Source: PALSA-894 sp963828625 | GTDB lineage: Bacteria; Pseudomonadota; Alphaproteobacteria; Rhizobiales; Xanthobacteraceae | Direction: 5' to 3' | Assembly (NCBI GenBank): GCA_963828625.1 | Contig: CAWHEX010000011.1 | Coordinates: forward strand, 248,001-312,000 | DNA: 64,000 bases | Part shown: one piece after another, positions 56,440 through 64,000 of the stretch | Layout of the letters: each line of letters begins with the position of its first letter | Position numbering within the stretch: position 1 is the stretch's first letter | The notes under the pieces: generated by a model | The model's database searches: none | What the model saw: only the letters and a program-made list of their open reading frames with translations | What the model was told of the DNA's origin: nothing | Made by a program: the position numbers and the translations under genes

Positions 56440-57527
56440 GTATTCAATCCTGCGCGGATCTTCTGCTTGAACTCGGCGATCTGCGAGATCGTCTGGTTGG
56501 TCAGCGGCAGGTCGACCGGTGCGTTCAGGTCGGCGGAGAGGTCCGCCGCGCTGTAGGTTTCCATCACGCGCCGCGCGCTTTCCGGCGTCACCATGACGGG
56601 CGTGTCACGGATGCAGGCTTCGACGAAGTAAATCGTCTCCGGCCCGATGCCGCCGGCGAACACGTGATCCACCATCTCGCCCGGCATCGTGGACATCGGG
56701 AACACCTGGCCGGTCTTCTCGGTGTTGAGCCAGTTGTCGCGCTGCGTGTCATCGAGCGTGAGCGCGCCGTCCGTTCCGGTGATCTCGATCCAGGTCGAAC
56801 AGTAATTGTGATAGCTTTCGGGGAAATTCCAGCCGCCGCCGATCATCACCACCACGCCATTGTCCATCGTGACAGTCGTGAACATGACGTCATGCGAGCC
56901 GTTCACCGGCTGCATGTAGCCGTAGGCGCCCTGCGAATAGACCCGCACCGGCTTCGCGGGTTCCAGCAGCCAGAACACGAAATCGAGATCGTGCGTCGAC
57001 TCCATCACGACGGGCGAAAGGCGGACGCGCTTGGCGATCTTCTTGCCGAGCGCGCGCGACAGATGCCGGCTTACCAGCACGGAGACCACCTTGCCAAGCG
57101 TGCCGTCGACGATCTTCTTCTTGGCGAAGGCGATCTTGGTGTTGAAGCGCTGCGAATAGCCGATGGTGAATTTCAGATTGCTCTGCTTGGCGATGTGGAT
57201 CAGCTCGTCGGCTTCCCACAGCTCGAGCGCGATCGGCTTTTCCAGCATCACGTTCTTGCCGCCCTTCAGGCAATCGCGTGCGATCGGATAGTGGTTTGCC
57301 TCCGGCGTGGTCGAGACGAACACCACCGAGATGTTCGGATTGTTGATGATGTCGTTGTAGTCGAGCGTCGCGGTCGCGGGCTTGTAGAGCGCCTTCACCT
57401 CGGCGAGGCGGTCGGGCCTGATGTCGCAGAGGTGCAGCTTATCGACCAGCGCGGTGCGCGCGAGCGTTTCGGCGCGCAGGCCGCCGATCCAGCCGACACC
57501 GATGCAACCCACCTCGACCTGCTTCAC
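56436..57527 (-). CDS. Gfo/Idh/MocA-family oxidoreductase
   Basis: 363 residues from GTG 57527 (GGGAGA about eight bases upstream): CIGVGWIGGLRAE nucleotide-binding loop, MLEKPIALELWEADE with EKP, and VMESTHDLDFVFWLLE carrying the catalytic-type HDLD. First gene of a two-gene unit with the paralogous oxidoreductase downstream; the two are only distantly alike. It is divergent from the molybdenum-hydroxylase operon. Confidence 0.87.
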   Translation of the reverse strand: MKQVEVGCIGVGWIGGLRAETLARTALVDKLHLCDIRPDRLAEVKALYKPATATLDYNDIINNPNISVVFVSTTPEANHYPIARDCLKGGKNVMLEKPIALELWEADELIHIAKQSNLKFTIGYSQRFNTKIAFAKKKIVDGTLGKVVSVLVSRHLSRALGKKIAKRVRLSPVVMESTHDLDFVFWLLEPAKPVRVYSQGAYGYMQPVNGSHDVMFTTVTMDNGVVVMIGGGWNFPESYHNYCSTWIEITGTDGALTLDDTQRDNWLNTEKTGQVFPMSTMPGEMVDHVFAGGIGPETIYFVEACIRDTPVMVTPESARRVMETYSAADLSADLNAPVDLPLTNQTISQIAEFKQKIRAGLNT

Positions 57528-57590
57528 CTTGCGCGTCTCCCGTTGTTTCGCGGCGCTAAATTCGCCCGCATGGCGGCGGCGGGCAAGCCC

Positions 57591-57619
57591 TTGACTTCCA
57601 TACCCCATTTCCCGCCAAT
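57591..57619 (+). promoter_or_regulatory. Possible sigma-70-type promoter of the CoxM-CoxS-HD-CoxL operon
   Basis: TTGACT at 57591-57596 is a good -35. Seventeen bases later the hexamer GCCAAT is only a weak -10. The pair lies 49 bases before the GTG of the FAD subunit, in the divergent gap. Low confidence. Confidence 0.25.
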
Positions 57620-57667
57620 CTGGATGAGTTCAAGACAAGCGGACAGCGAGCCGCACCGGGAGGACGC

Positions 57668-58507
57668 GTGAAACCGGCAGCATTCGCTTATGCGAAAGCG
57701 CGCACGCTCGACGATGCGATCCGCCTGCTCGGCGAGCACAAGGGCGAGGCCAAGCTGCTGGCTGGCGGGCAGAGCCTGATCGCCACGCTGAACATGCGGC
57801 TTTCGAGCCCGTCATTGCTGGTCGATATCAACGGCGTCGCGGGGCTGGACGGGATTTCGGTCAAGGGCGGGACGGTCGAGATCGGCGCGCTGACGCGCCA
57901 CGTCACGCTGGAGCGCTCCTCCGACATCGCGAAACATGCGCCGCTGATCGCGCTGGCGATGCCGCATATCGCGCACCCTGCGATCCGCAACCGCGGCACG
58001 ATCGGTGGATCGTTCGCCTATGCGGACCCGGCCGCGGAATTGCCTGCGTGTCTGGTGGCGCTCGATGGCGAGCTCGACATCATCGGACCGAAGGGCAAGC
58101 GCACCGTGAAAGCCGGCGATTTCTTCAAGGGTCTGTTCGAGACGGCGCTCGGCGCGAATGACGTCCTGAGCGCGATACGATTTTCCGCAGCCGCGGCGGA
58201 TACGCGCGTGGCCTTCGCCGAGTTGGCGCGGCGGCACGGCGACTACGCGATGGTCGGGCTGGCGGCCGCCGCGAAGGCGGGCGGCAAGGGACTGAGCGAT
58301 GTGCGGCTTTGCTATTTCGGCGTCGGCGACACGCCCATCCGCGCGCGCAACGCCGAGGCGGCGCTGGCGAGCGGGTCGATCGACGACGCCGTGAATGCGC
58401 TGGACCTCGATCCGCAAGACGACATCCAGGCAACCGGCGCGGTGAAAAAGCATCTCGCCGGCGTGCTGCTGCGTCGCGTTGCGAAGCAGCTCATGGAGAA
58501 ACCATGA
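57668..58507 (+). CDS. Molybdenum hydroxylase FAD-binding subunit (CoxM-like)
   Basis: 279 residues. FAD-binding AGGQSLIATLNMRL and the second FAD motif TIGGSFAYADPAAELPA mark the xanthine-dehydrogenase FAD domain family. It transfers electrons from the Fe-S subunit to the acceptor. GTG start at 57668 (GGGAGG nearby). It overlaps coxS by four bases (ATGA, 58504-58507), and both precede an HD-domain gene and the large subunit in one operon. Confidence 0.9.
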   Translation: MKPAAFAYAKARTLDDAIRLLGEHKGEAKLLAGGQSLIATLNMRLSSPSLLVDINGVAGLDGISVKGGTVEIGALTRHVTLERSSDIAKHAPLIALAMPHIAHPAIRNRGTIGGSFAYADPAAELPACLVALDGELDIIGPKGKRTVKAGDFFKGLFETALGANDVLSAIRFSAAAADTRVAFAELARRHGDYAMVGLAAAAKAGGKGLSDVRLCYFGVGDTPIRARNAEAALASGSIDDAVNALDLDPQDDIQATGAVKKHLAGVLLRRVAKQLMEKP

Positions 58508-58981
58508 GCATGCTCGATGTCCGCATGACGGTGAACGGCGAGGCTGTCGCGGAGCCGGTCGAGCCGCGCACAACGCTGGTCGACTTTCGTGCGCGAGACG
58601 CTCGGCCTCACCGGCAGCCATGTCGGCTGCGAGCACGGCGTGTGCGGTGCCTGCACGGTGCTGGTGAACGGCGAGATCGTGCGCGGCTGCCTCACGCTCG
58701 CGGTGCAGTGTGAGGGTGCCAAGGTCGAGACCATCGAGGGCATATCGGACTCGGGCGATATCGCCGACCTGCAGGAAGCTTTCCGCCGCCGCAACGCACT
58801 GCAATGCGGGTTCTGCACGCCCGCGATGCTGCTCACCGCGCAGGAACTGCTCAGCCGCGGCGGCGTCCCCAGCCGCGACACAATCCGCGAGCACATTTCG
58901 GGAAATTACTGCCGCTGCACCGGCTATCATGCGATCGTCGATGCGATCGAATCCGTCGCGCAGACGCGCGCAAAGGGGTGA
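58504..58981 (+). CDS. Molybdenum hydroxylase 2Fe-2S subunit (CoxS-like), one frame break
   Basis: About 158 residues with two [2Fe-2S] clusters. The plant-ferredoxin-type cluster has CEHGVCGACTVLVNG plus the later Cys in RGCLTLAVQ. The C-terminal helical cluster has QCGFCTPAM and YCRCTGYH. The N-terminus MSMLDVRMTVNGEAV starts at ATG 58504. An extra base near 58588 splits VDF from VRETLGLTGSHVG. Everything else is conserved, so the break is probably a sequence error. Confidence 0.88.
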
Positions 58982-58985
58982 TCCC

Positions 58986-59753
58986 ATGAACGAGCACCTG
59001 AACCCGCAAAGCATCGCGCAGCGAGCCGATCATCTCGAAGAGGAGATGATGCACGAGCTGGAGCGCGTGGTGACGAAGTCCACGCTACATTACCTCTCCG
59101 ACGGCGAGGTGAAGATGGATTCGAGCGCCGACCTCTGGAAAATGCACCCCGGCGCCGTGTTCAACATGGGCCCCGACCCGCGCCTGCCGCGGATGCCCGA
59201 GAAGCCGACGTTGATCGACTACTTCAAGCACCGCTTCGCCTCGCATGCGCACCTGCTGCAAAGCGCGACACATGCGTTGAAAGCCGGGCACAACGAGAAG
59301 GTTATTCTGGCCTGCCTGCTGCACGATATCGGCGTGGTGAGTTTCATCCGCTGCGACCACGGCTACTGGGGCGCCCAGATGATCGAGCCCTACGTGGACG
59401 AAGAAGTGAGCTGGGCGGTGCGCACGCATCAGGCGTTGCGCTTCTTCCCCGACGAGGCGGCCGGATACAAATATCCGGATATGTACATCAAGCTGTTCGG
59501 CGACGACTACAAGCCGGAGCCTTACATCGTCGCCGAATACGAGCGCGCGCGGAATCACAAGTGGTACATGACGTCGCGACTGATCTGCGTGAATGACATC
59601 TATTCGTTCGATCCGAACATGAAGGTGAACCTCGACGATTTCGTCGATATCGTCGGCCGTAATTTCCGGCAACCCGAAGAAGGACTCGGCCTCGACTCGA
59701 GCCCGTCGTCGCACATGTGGCGCACCATGATGTGGCCGAACCGGTTTCTGTGA
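58986..59753 (+). CDS. HD-domain protein inside the molybdenum hydroxylase operon
   Basis: 255 residues. A metal-binding HD pair is in CLLHDIGVV (His113-Asp114), with upstream His89/His96 in SHAHLLQSATHALK and a downstream His in VRTHQALRF. This is the layout of HD phosphohydrolases or of the myo-inositol-oxygenase-like HD oxygenases. It starts five bases after the coxS stop and ends 17 bases before coxL, so it is a full member of the operon, not an insertion. The actual reaction is unknown. It could be a hydrolase or di-iron oxygenase acting before or after the hydroxylase, or a cofactor-handling protein. Confidence 0.8.
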   Translation: MNEHLNPQSIAQRADHLEEEMMHELERVVTKSTLHYLSDGEVKMDSSADLWKMHPGAVFNMGPDPRLPRMPEKPTLIDYFKHRFASHAHLLQSATHALKAGHNEKVILACLLHDIGVVSFIRCDHGYWGAQMIEPYVDEEVSWAVRTHQALRFFPDEAAGYKYPDMYIKLFGDDYKPEPYIVAEYERARNHKWYMTSRLICVNDIYSFDPNMKVNLDDFVDIVGRNFRQPEEGLGLDSSPSSHMWRTMMWPNRFL

Positions 59754-59769
59754 GGGCGGCGCGGGCGCG

Positions 59770-62167
59770 ATGAAGATCGTTGAAGACAATCCATCCGCGC
59801 TCACCGCGCTCGACCGGCCGAACAGCTACATCGGCCGTTCGGTGCCGCGTCCGAACCTGACGCGCCTTACCGAAGGCCGCGGACAATATGTCAGCGACGT
59901 TACGCTGCCGCGCATGGCGCATGTGGCCTACGTGCGTTCGCCGCACGCGCATGCGCGCATCGTGAGCATCGGCACGGCGGCTGCGAAGGAGGCGCCGGGC
60001 GTGGTCGCGGTTGTCACCGGGCCGGAACTCGCGAAGGTCATTACCCCGTGGGTCGGCGTGCTGACGCACCTCAAGGGCATCAAGTCTGCACCGCAGTACG
60101 CAATCGCGATGGATCGCGCGTGCTGGCAGGGCGAGGCCGTGTGCGCGGTCGTGGCGAAAACGCGCGCGCAGGCGGAGGATGCCTGCGAGCTGGTCGAGGT
60201 GACGTACGAAGAGCTTCCCGCTGTCACCGACCCGGAGACTGCGCTCGATGCCGCAACGCCGGTGATCCATCCGGATCTCGGCGACAACCTGACCTTCGAG
60301 CGCAAGCATGAGGCGGGCGAGCCCGACAAGGGGTTCGCCGACGCGGACGAGGTGGTCGAAACCACGTTCCTGTTCGGCCGCCACACCGGTGTGTGCAACG
60401 AGCCGCGCGCCGTGATCGCCGACTGGAATTCCGCCGAGCAGCGCATGACCGTCTACCATGCGACGCAGGCGCCGCACATGATGCAGAACCTGTTCGCCAA
60501 GCATCTCGGGCTTGAAGAGCAGCAGGTGCGCGTCGTCACCAAGGACGTCGGCGGCTCGTTCGGCATCAAGGTGCATACCTACGCGGACGAGATGGCGACG
60601 GTCGCGCTGTCGAAGCTGCTGCGCCGCCCGGTGAAGTTCGTCGCGGATCGTCTGGAGAGTTTCGTCACCGACATTCACGCGCGCGATCATCGCGTGACGG
60701 CAAAGATCGGCGTGAAGAAGGACGGCACGATCACGGCGTGGGAAATCGACGATCTCACCGGCATCGGGCCGTATTCGGTCTATCCGCGCACCTCGGGCAT
60801 CGAAGCCAATCAGGTCGTGAACCTGACCGGCGGGCCTTACACCTGCGGAAATTATCGCGCGCGCTGCCGCGTCGTGTTCCAGAACAAGAACGTGATGTGC
60901 CAGTACCGCGCGGTCGGCCATCCGATCGCAACCGCGGTTACCGAAGGTCTCGTCGATCTCGCTGCGATGAAGATCGGCATGGACCCGCTCGAGATCCGGC
61001 GGCGCAATCTCATTCCCGACGACGCCCATCCGTCGCAAGGGCCGTCCGGCATCAAGTTCGAGAAGCTCTCGCATCACGAGACCCTTGCGCACATCGACTC
61101 GCTGATGGACTACGCGGGATTGCGCGCCGAGCAGGAGCGCCTGCGCAGACAGGGCATCTATCGCGGCATCGGCTTTGCGTTCTTCGTCGAGGTGACCAAC
61201 CCGTCGGCCGCGTTCTACGGCGTCGGCGGCGCGAAGATTTCCGCGCAGGACGGCGCGACCCTGAAGCTCGACGCGCAGGGCAACATCTCGGTGCACTCGG
61301 GCGTGACCGAGCAGGGGCAGGGCGCCGAGGCCGTGATGGCGCAGGTCGCGGCGTCTTCGTTCGGCGTGCCGATCGAGCGCGTGCGCGTCGTCACCGGTGA
61401 TACCGACAACACGCCGTACGGCGGCGGCACGTGGGCGTCGCGCGCGGCCGGCATCGGCGGCGAGGCCGCGTGGCAGGCCGGCAAGGCGCTGCGCGCAAAT
61501 GTGCTGGCGGTCGCGGGCAGCATCCTGCAGGCGAAGCCCGACACGATGGACATCCGCAACGGCGTCGTGGTCGACCGGGATACCGGCACGGAGCGCATCG
61601 GGCTCGATGAGGTCGCGCGCATCGCGTACTTCCGGCCCGACACGCTGCCGCCCGGCTTCCAGGCCGAGCTGGTGGCGACGCGGCACTACGTGCCGCGCCA
61701 ATGGGCATTCTCGTTCACCAACGGCGCGCAGGCGAGCTGGCTCGAAGTCGACACCGACACCGGCTTCATCAAGCTGCTGAAGCACTGGTGCGTGGAGGAT
61801 TGCGGCACGGTGATCAATCCGCAGCTTGGTCGACGAGCAGGTGCGCGGCGGCGTGGTGCAGGGGCTCGGCGCGGCGCTGTTCGAGCACTGCCTCTATGAC
61901 GAACGCGGGCAGATGCTGAACGGCAACATGGCGGACTATCTGGTGCCGATGGCGGCCGAGATGCCCGACATCGAGGTCGGCCACGTGGTGACGCCGACGG
62001 CCGACAGCGAACTCGGCGCGAAGGGCGCGGGCGAGGCGGGAACGGCGGGTGCACCGGCGGCGGTGATGAACGCCGTGAACGACGCACTGGCGCCGCTCGG
62101 CGCCAAGCTGATCACCGAAATGCCGATCACGCCGACCGTGGTGCTCAAGGCGCTCGGCAAGGTCTGA
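59770..62167 (+). CDS. Molybdenum hydroxylase large, molybdopterin-binding subunit (CoxL-like), one frame break
   Basis: About 798 residues. Hammerhead domain (RLTEGRGQYVSDVTLPRMAH, key GRGQYVSD), VGGSFGIKVHTY, then MCQYRAVGHP where the other two paralogues have YRGAGRP, and the catalytic-Glu loop GAKGAGEAGT. An extra base near 61825 breaks the frame after TVINPQL; VDEQVRGGVVQGLGAAL resumes and ends at TGA 62167. Together with the CoxM- and CoxS-like subunits it gives a complete three-subunit enzyme. The QYRAVGHP variant near the molybdenum site suggests a substrate different from those of the two orphan paralogues. Confidence 0.88.
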
Positions 62168-62224
62168 GCGGCCGGTCTGCCTTCAGGCCTCCCCAGATAT
62201 GCGCTTCTGCGTATTGTGGATATT

Positions 62225-62238
62225 ATAAGCCAGCTTAT
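62225..62238. promoter_or_regulatory. Candidate MarR operator upstream of the second MarR gene
   Basis: ATAAGCCAGCTTAT is a palindrome with perfect six-base arms and a two-base centre. It directly follows TATTAT (62221-62226), a plausible -10, and lies 34 bases before the marR start. It matches the element at 48402-48415 at ten of fourteen positions, with shared core RTAAGCYAGSTTAY. Confidence 0.6.
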
Positions 62239-62271
62239 CTTTCCGACGATCCTTTCAAAGCCGGAATCGAT

Positions 62272-62745
62272 ATGCGCCCCCGCAACCCTCGCCGTGAATT
62301 TGCTTTTCTTATCAGTGACGTAGCGCGCCTGCTGCGCACCCATGCGGACCAGCGGGCGCGCCAGTTCGGCATGACCCGCGCCCAATGGGCGGTGCTGGCC
62401 CGGCTCGAATCCAACGAAGGGCTGAAGCAGTCGGAACTCGCCGAAATGCTCGACCTCCAGCCGATCACGCTGACCCGTCTGGTCGATCGCCTGTGCGCGA
62501 GCGGGCTGATCGAGCGGCGCGCCGACGCGAACGACCGCCGCGTCAAGCGCCTCTATCTCACCGCGCAGGCGCGGCCGCTGATGGATCGGCTCGCGGCGCT
62601 CGGCCAGGACATGATGGGAGCCGTACTCGACGGGTTCGACCTCGCGACCGTCGAACGGATGATCCTCGAACTCTCGCACGCGAAGGAAAATCTGAAAGCC
62701 GCCATCGCCAGGAAGCCGGCGGCAAAAGCCGCTGTGGCGGCCTGA
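62272..62745 (+). CDS. MarR-family transcriptional regulator of the second efflux locus
   Basis: 157 residues. AFLISDVARLLRTHADQRARQF (start), the recognition region KQSELAEMLDLQPITLTRLVDRL (parts) and the wing DANDRRVKRLYLT are classical. It resembles the MarR at 48 kb in the same segments (ISDVARL, RVKRxYLT), so the two are paralogues. It is first in a co-directional set MarR-EmrA-EmrB and probably autorepresses through the palindrome upstream. Confidence 0.9.
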   Translation: MRPRNPRREFAFLISDVARLLRTHADQRARQFGMTRAQWAVLARLESNEGLKQSELAEMLDLQPITLTRLVDRLCASGLIERRADANDRRVKRLYLTAQARPLMDRLAALGQDMMGAVLDGFDLATVERMILELSHAKENLKAAIARKPAAKAAVAA

Positions 62746-62757
62746 GGCAGGCAGATC

Positions 62758-63891
62758 ATGGCCGAGAAAGTCGTCGAACTTCGCAAGACGCAGGACGATG
62801 TCGCGGCACCCGTCGCGACCGCGAAACCCGCGCGCTCGCGTGCGCGGCTGCGGCTCGTGCTGCTCGTCGTGCTGCCGTTGATCGCACTCGGCATCGGCTC
62901 GTACTTCTACCTGATCTCCGGCCGCTACATTTCGACCGACAACGCCTATGTGGGCGCGCAGAAGGTGCTCATCACGCCGGACATCTCCGGCAAGATCGCC
63001 AAGGTTGCGGTGATCGAAGGGCAGCGCGTGAATGCCGGCGAGGCATTGTTCGAGATCGATCCCGAACCGTTCCGCATTTCGGTGACGCAAGCCGAAGCGC
63101 GGCTCGCGGGGGTGCGCACCGAGTTCGCCAATCTGAAGACCAATTACGCGTCGATCGCGCGGCGCATGACGCTTGCGCGCGAGACCGTGGATCTGAAGCA
63201 GCGCGACGTCGACCGCAAGAGCACGTTGCTCGCGAACCGCACGGGCTCGCAGGTCGATACCGACAATGCGCTCAACGCCGTCGTTACGGCAAAGACACAG
63301 CTCGAAATGCTCGAGCAGCAGCAGGAAGCGATCCGCAACCAGCTCCTCGGTGAACCGGACCTCGCGATCGAGAAATATCCGCCCTATGCGCAGGCCGCGG
63401 CCGCGCTCGATCAGGCCAAGCGCGACCTCGACCATACGGTGCTGCGCGCGCCGATCGCCGGCATCGCAACGCAAGTCACCAGCATCCAGCTCGGCCGTTA
63501 CGTCACGGCCGGCACGCCGGTGTTCAGCCTGATCGACGATGCGAAGCCCTGGGTCGACGCGAACCCAAAGGAAACCGACATCACGCATCTCAAGATCGGC
63601 CAGCCGGTCGCGATCTACGTCGACACGTTCCCCGGCCGCGCCTTCAGCGGCAAGGTCGCGGCAGTTTCGCCCGGAACGGGCGCGCAATTCGCGATCCTGC
63701 CGCCGCAGAACGCGAGCGGAAACTGGGTCAAGGTGGTGCAGCGCGTGCCCGTGCGGGTCGAGTTCGCGCCGAACGAAGACCTGCGCGATCTGCGCGCCGG
63801 GATGAGCGTCACGGTCGAGATCGATACCGGCCGGCAGAACACGGTGCTGTCCGGCCTCGGCTTCACCAGCCGGGCGGAGTCGCGCAAATGA
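62758..63891 (+). CDS. HlyD-family membrane fusion protein (EmrA-like)
   Basis: 377 residues: an N-terminal helix (RLVLLVVLPLIALGIGSYFYL), lipoyl half TDNAYVGAQKVLITPDISG, a coiled coil (about 115-200), second half VLRAPIAGIATQVTSIQLG, and the EmrA barrel GTGAQFAILPPQNASGNW. This last segment matches that of the adaptor at 46.8 kb, showing paralogy. It overlaps the following pump gene by four bases (ATGA). It is the adaptor of a tripartite efflux pump. Confidence 0.9.
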   Translation: MAEKVVELRKTQDDVAAPVATAKPARSRARLRLVLLVVLPLIALGIGSYFYLISGRYISTDNAYVGAQKVLITPDISGKIAKVAVIEGQRVNAGEALFEIDPEPFRISVTQAEARLAGVRTEFANLKTNYASIARRMTLARETVDLKQRDVDRKSTLLANRTGSQVDTDNALNAVVTAKTQLEMLEQQQEAIRNQLLGEPDLAIEKYPPYAQAAAALDQAKRDLDHTVLRAPIAGIATQVTSIQLGRYVTAGTPVFSLIDDAKPWVDANPKETDITHLKIGQPVAIYVDTFPGRAFSGKVAAVSPGTGAQFAILPPQNASGNWVKVVQRVPVRVEFAPNEDLRDLRAGMSVTVEIDTGRQNTVLSGLGFTSRAESRK

Positions 63892-64000
63892 TGCGCGCGG
63901 CCGCGGGCCTGTCTCCCGCCGCGCGGCGCACGCTGCTCACCGTCTGCACCATGACGGCGACGATCATGCAGGCGCTCGACACGACGATCGCCAACGTCGC
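63888..64000 (+). CDS. DHA2-family MFS pump (EmrB-like), 5' end only
   Basis: The first 37 codons before the window end encode a short leader and the start of helix 1 with MTATIMQALDTTIANV, the classic opening of EmrB-type pumps (D-x-T-x-A-N-V). ATG 63888 overlaps the adaptor stop. The rest lies outside the window. Confidence 0.85.
   Translation, partial: MMRAAAGLSPAARRTLLTVCTMTATIMQALDTTIANV

Noticed and set aside
1..64000. CRISPR array, phage genes, insertion sequences, rRNA or tRNA genes.
   Set aside because: No regularly spaced direct repeats, transposase or integrase motifs, or RNA gene signatures were seen on either strand.

Overview
The window is a high-GC chromosomal segment that looks alphaproteobacterial, most likely Hyphomicrobiales (Bradyrhizobium/Xanthobacter-like). 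The grounds are the base composition, the large number of binding-protein-dependent uptake systems (Bug/TctC, TRAP, TAXI-TRAP, Liv and NitT/TauT-type ABC), three xanthine-dehydrogenase-family large subunits, an aryl-pyruvate type indolepyruvate oxidoreductase, and dispersed palindromic repeats of a style common in Bradyrhizobiaceae. No rRNA, tRNA, transposase, phage gene or CRISPR array was seen.

Layout. 1-2.3 kb: end of a TonB-dependent siderophore receptor and its PKHD-type hydroxylase partner. 2.5-6.2 kb: indolepyruvate oxidoreductase alpha and beta. 6.2-9.2 kb: a TRAP transporter (dctM, dctQ, dctP) with a composite hairpin element between dctP and dctQ. 9.3-13.1 kb: a c-di-GMP-responsive (PilZ) family-2 glycan synthase, a HlyD-type partner and a 45-residue membrane peptide. 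13.3-19.6 kb: a Bug binding protein, an S9 peptidase joined to an ABC importer, and a GntR regulator. 19.7-23.0 kb: a DUF3604 hydrolase, a relic of a second TRAP permease and an alpha/beta hydrolase. 23.1-30.3 kb: a complete Liv-type ABC importer divergent from an orphan molybdenum-hydroxylase large subunit.

30.3-36.9 kb: the most unusual block. A BTAD (SARP-like) regulator lies across a 650-bp gene-free, AT-richer gap from a four-gene operon: a WsaF-like glycosyltransferase with tandem N-terminal repeats, an unknown secreted protein, an AlgI-like MBOAT acyltransferase, and an AlgJ/AlgX-like protein whose catalytic serine is replaced. 37-46.8 kb: a damaged aldo/keto reductase, a TAXI-TRAP transporter, a second orphan molybdenum-hydroxylase subunit, a kdgD-like aldolase/dehydratase and two Bug proteins. 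46.8-50.4 kb: a divergent MarR / EmrA-like / EmrB-like efflux locus and a CMD-family protein. 50.5-57.5 kb: an MFS permease, a patatin, a type-II NADH-dehydrogenase-like enzyme, an Ldh-family dehydrogenase and two Gfo/Idh/MocA oxidoreductases. 57.7-62.2 kb: a complete CoxM-CoxS-CoxL type molybdenum hydroxylase operon with an HD-domain protein inside it. 62.2-64 kb: a second MarR / EmrA / EmrB locus, cut by the window end.

Two themes stand out. First, at least sixteen single-base (or, in one case, larger) frame breaks fall inside otherwise well-conserved genes. Their number and type suggest indel errors in a draft (long-read or metagenome) assembly more than mass pseudogenisation, so gene spans here bridge the breaks. 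Second, the two MarR efflux loci carry near-identical 14-bp palindromes upstream, a sequence-level sign of shared or cross regulation.
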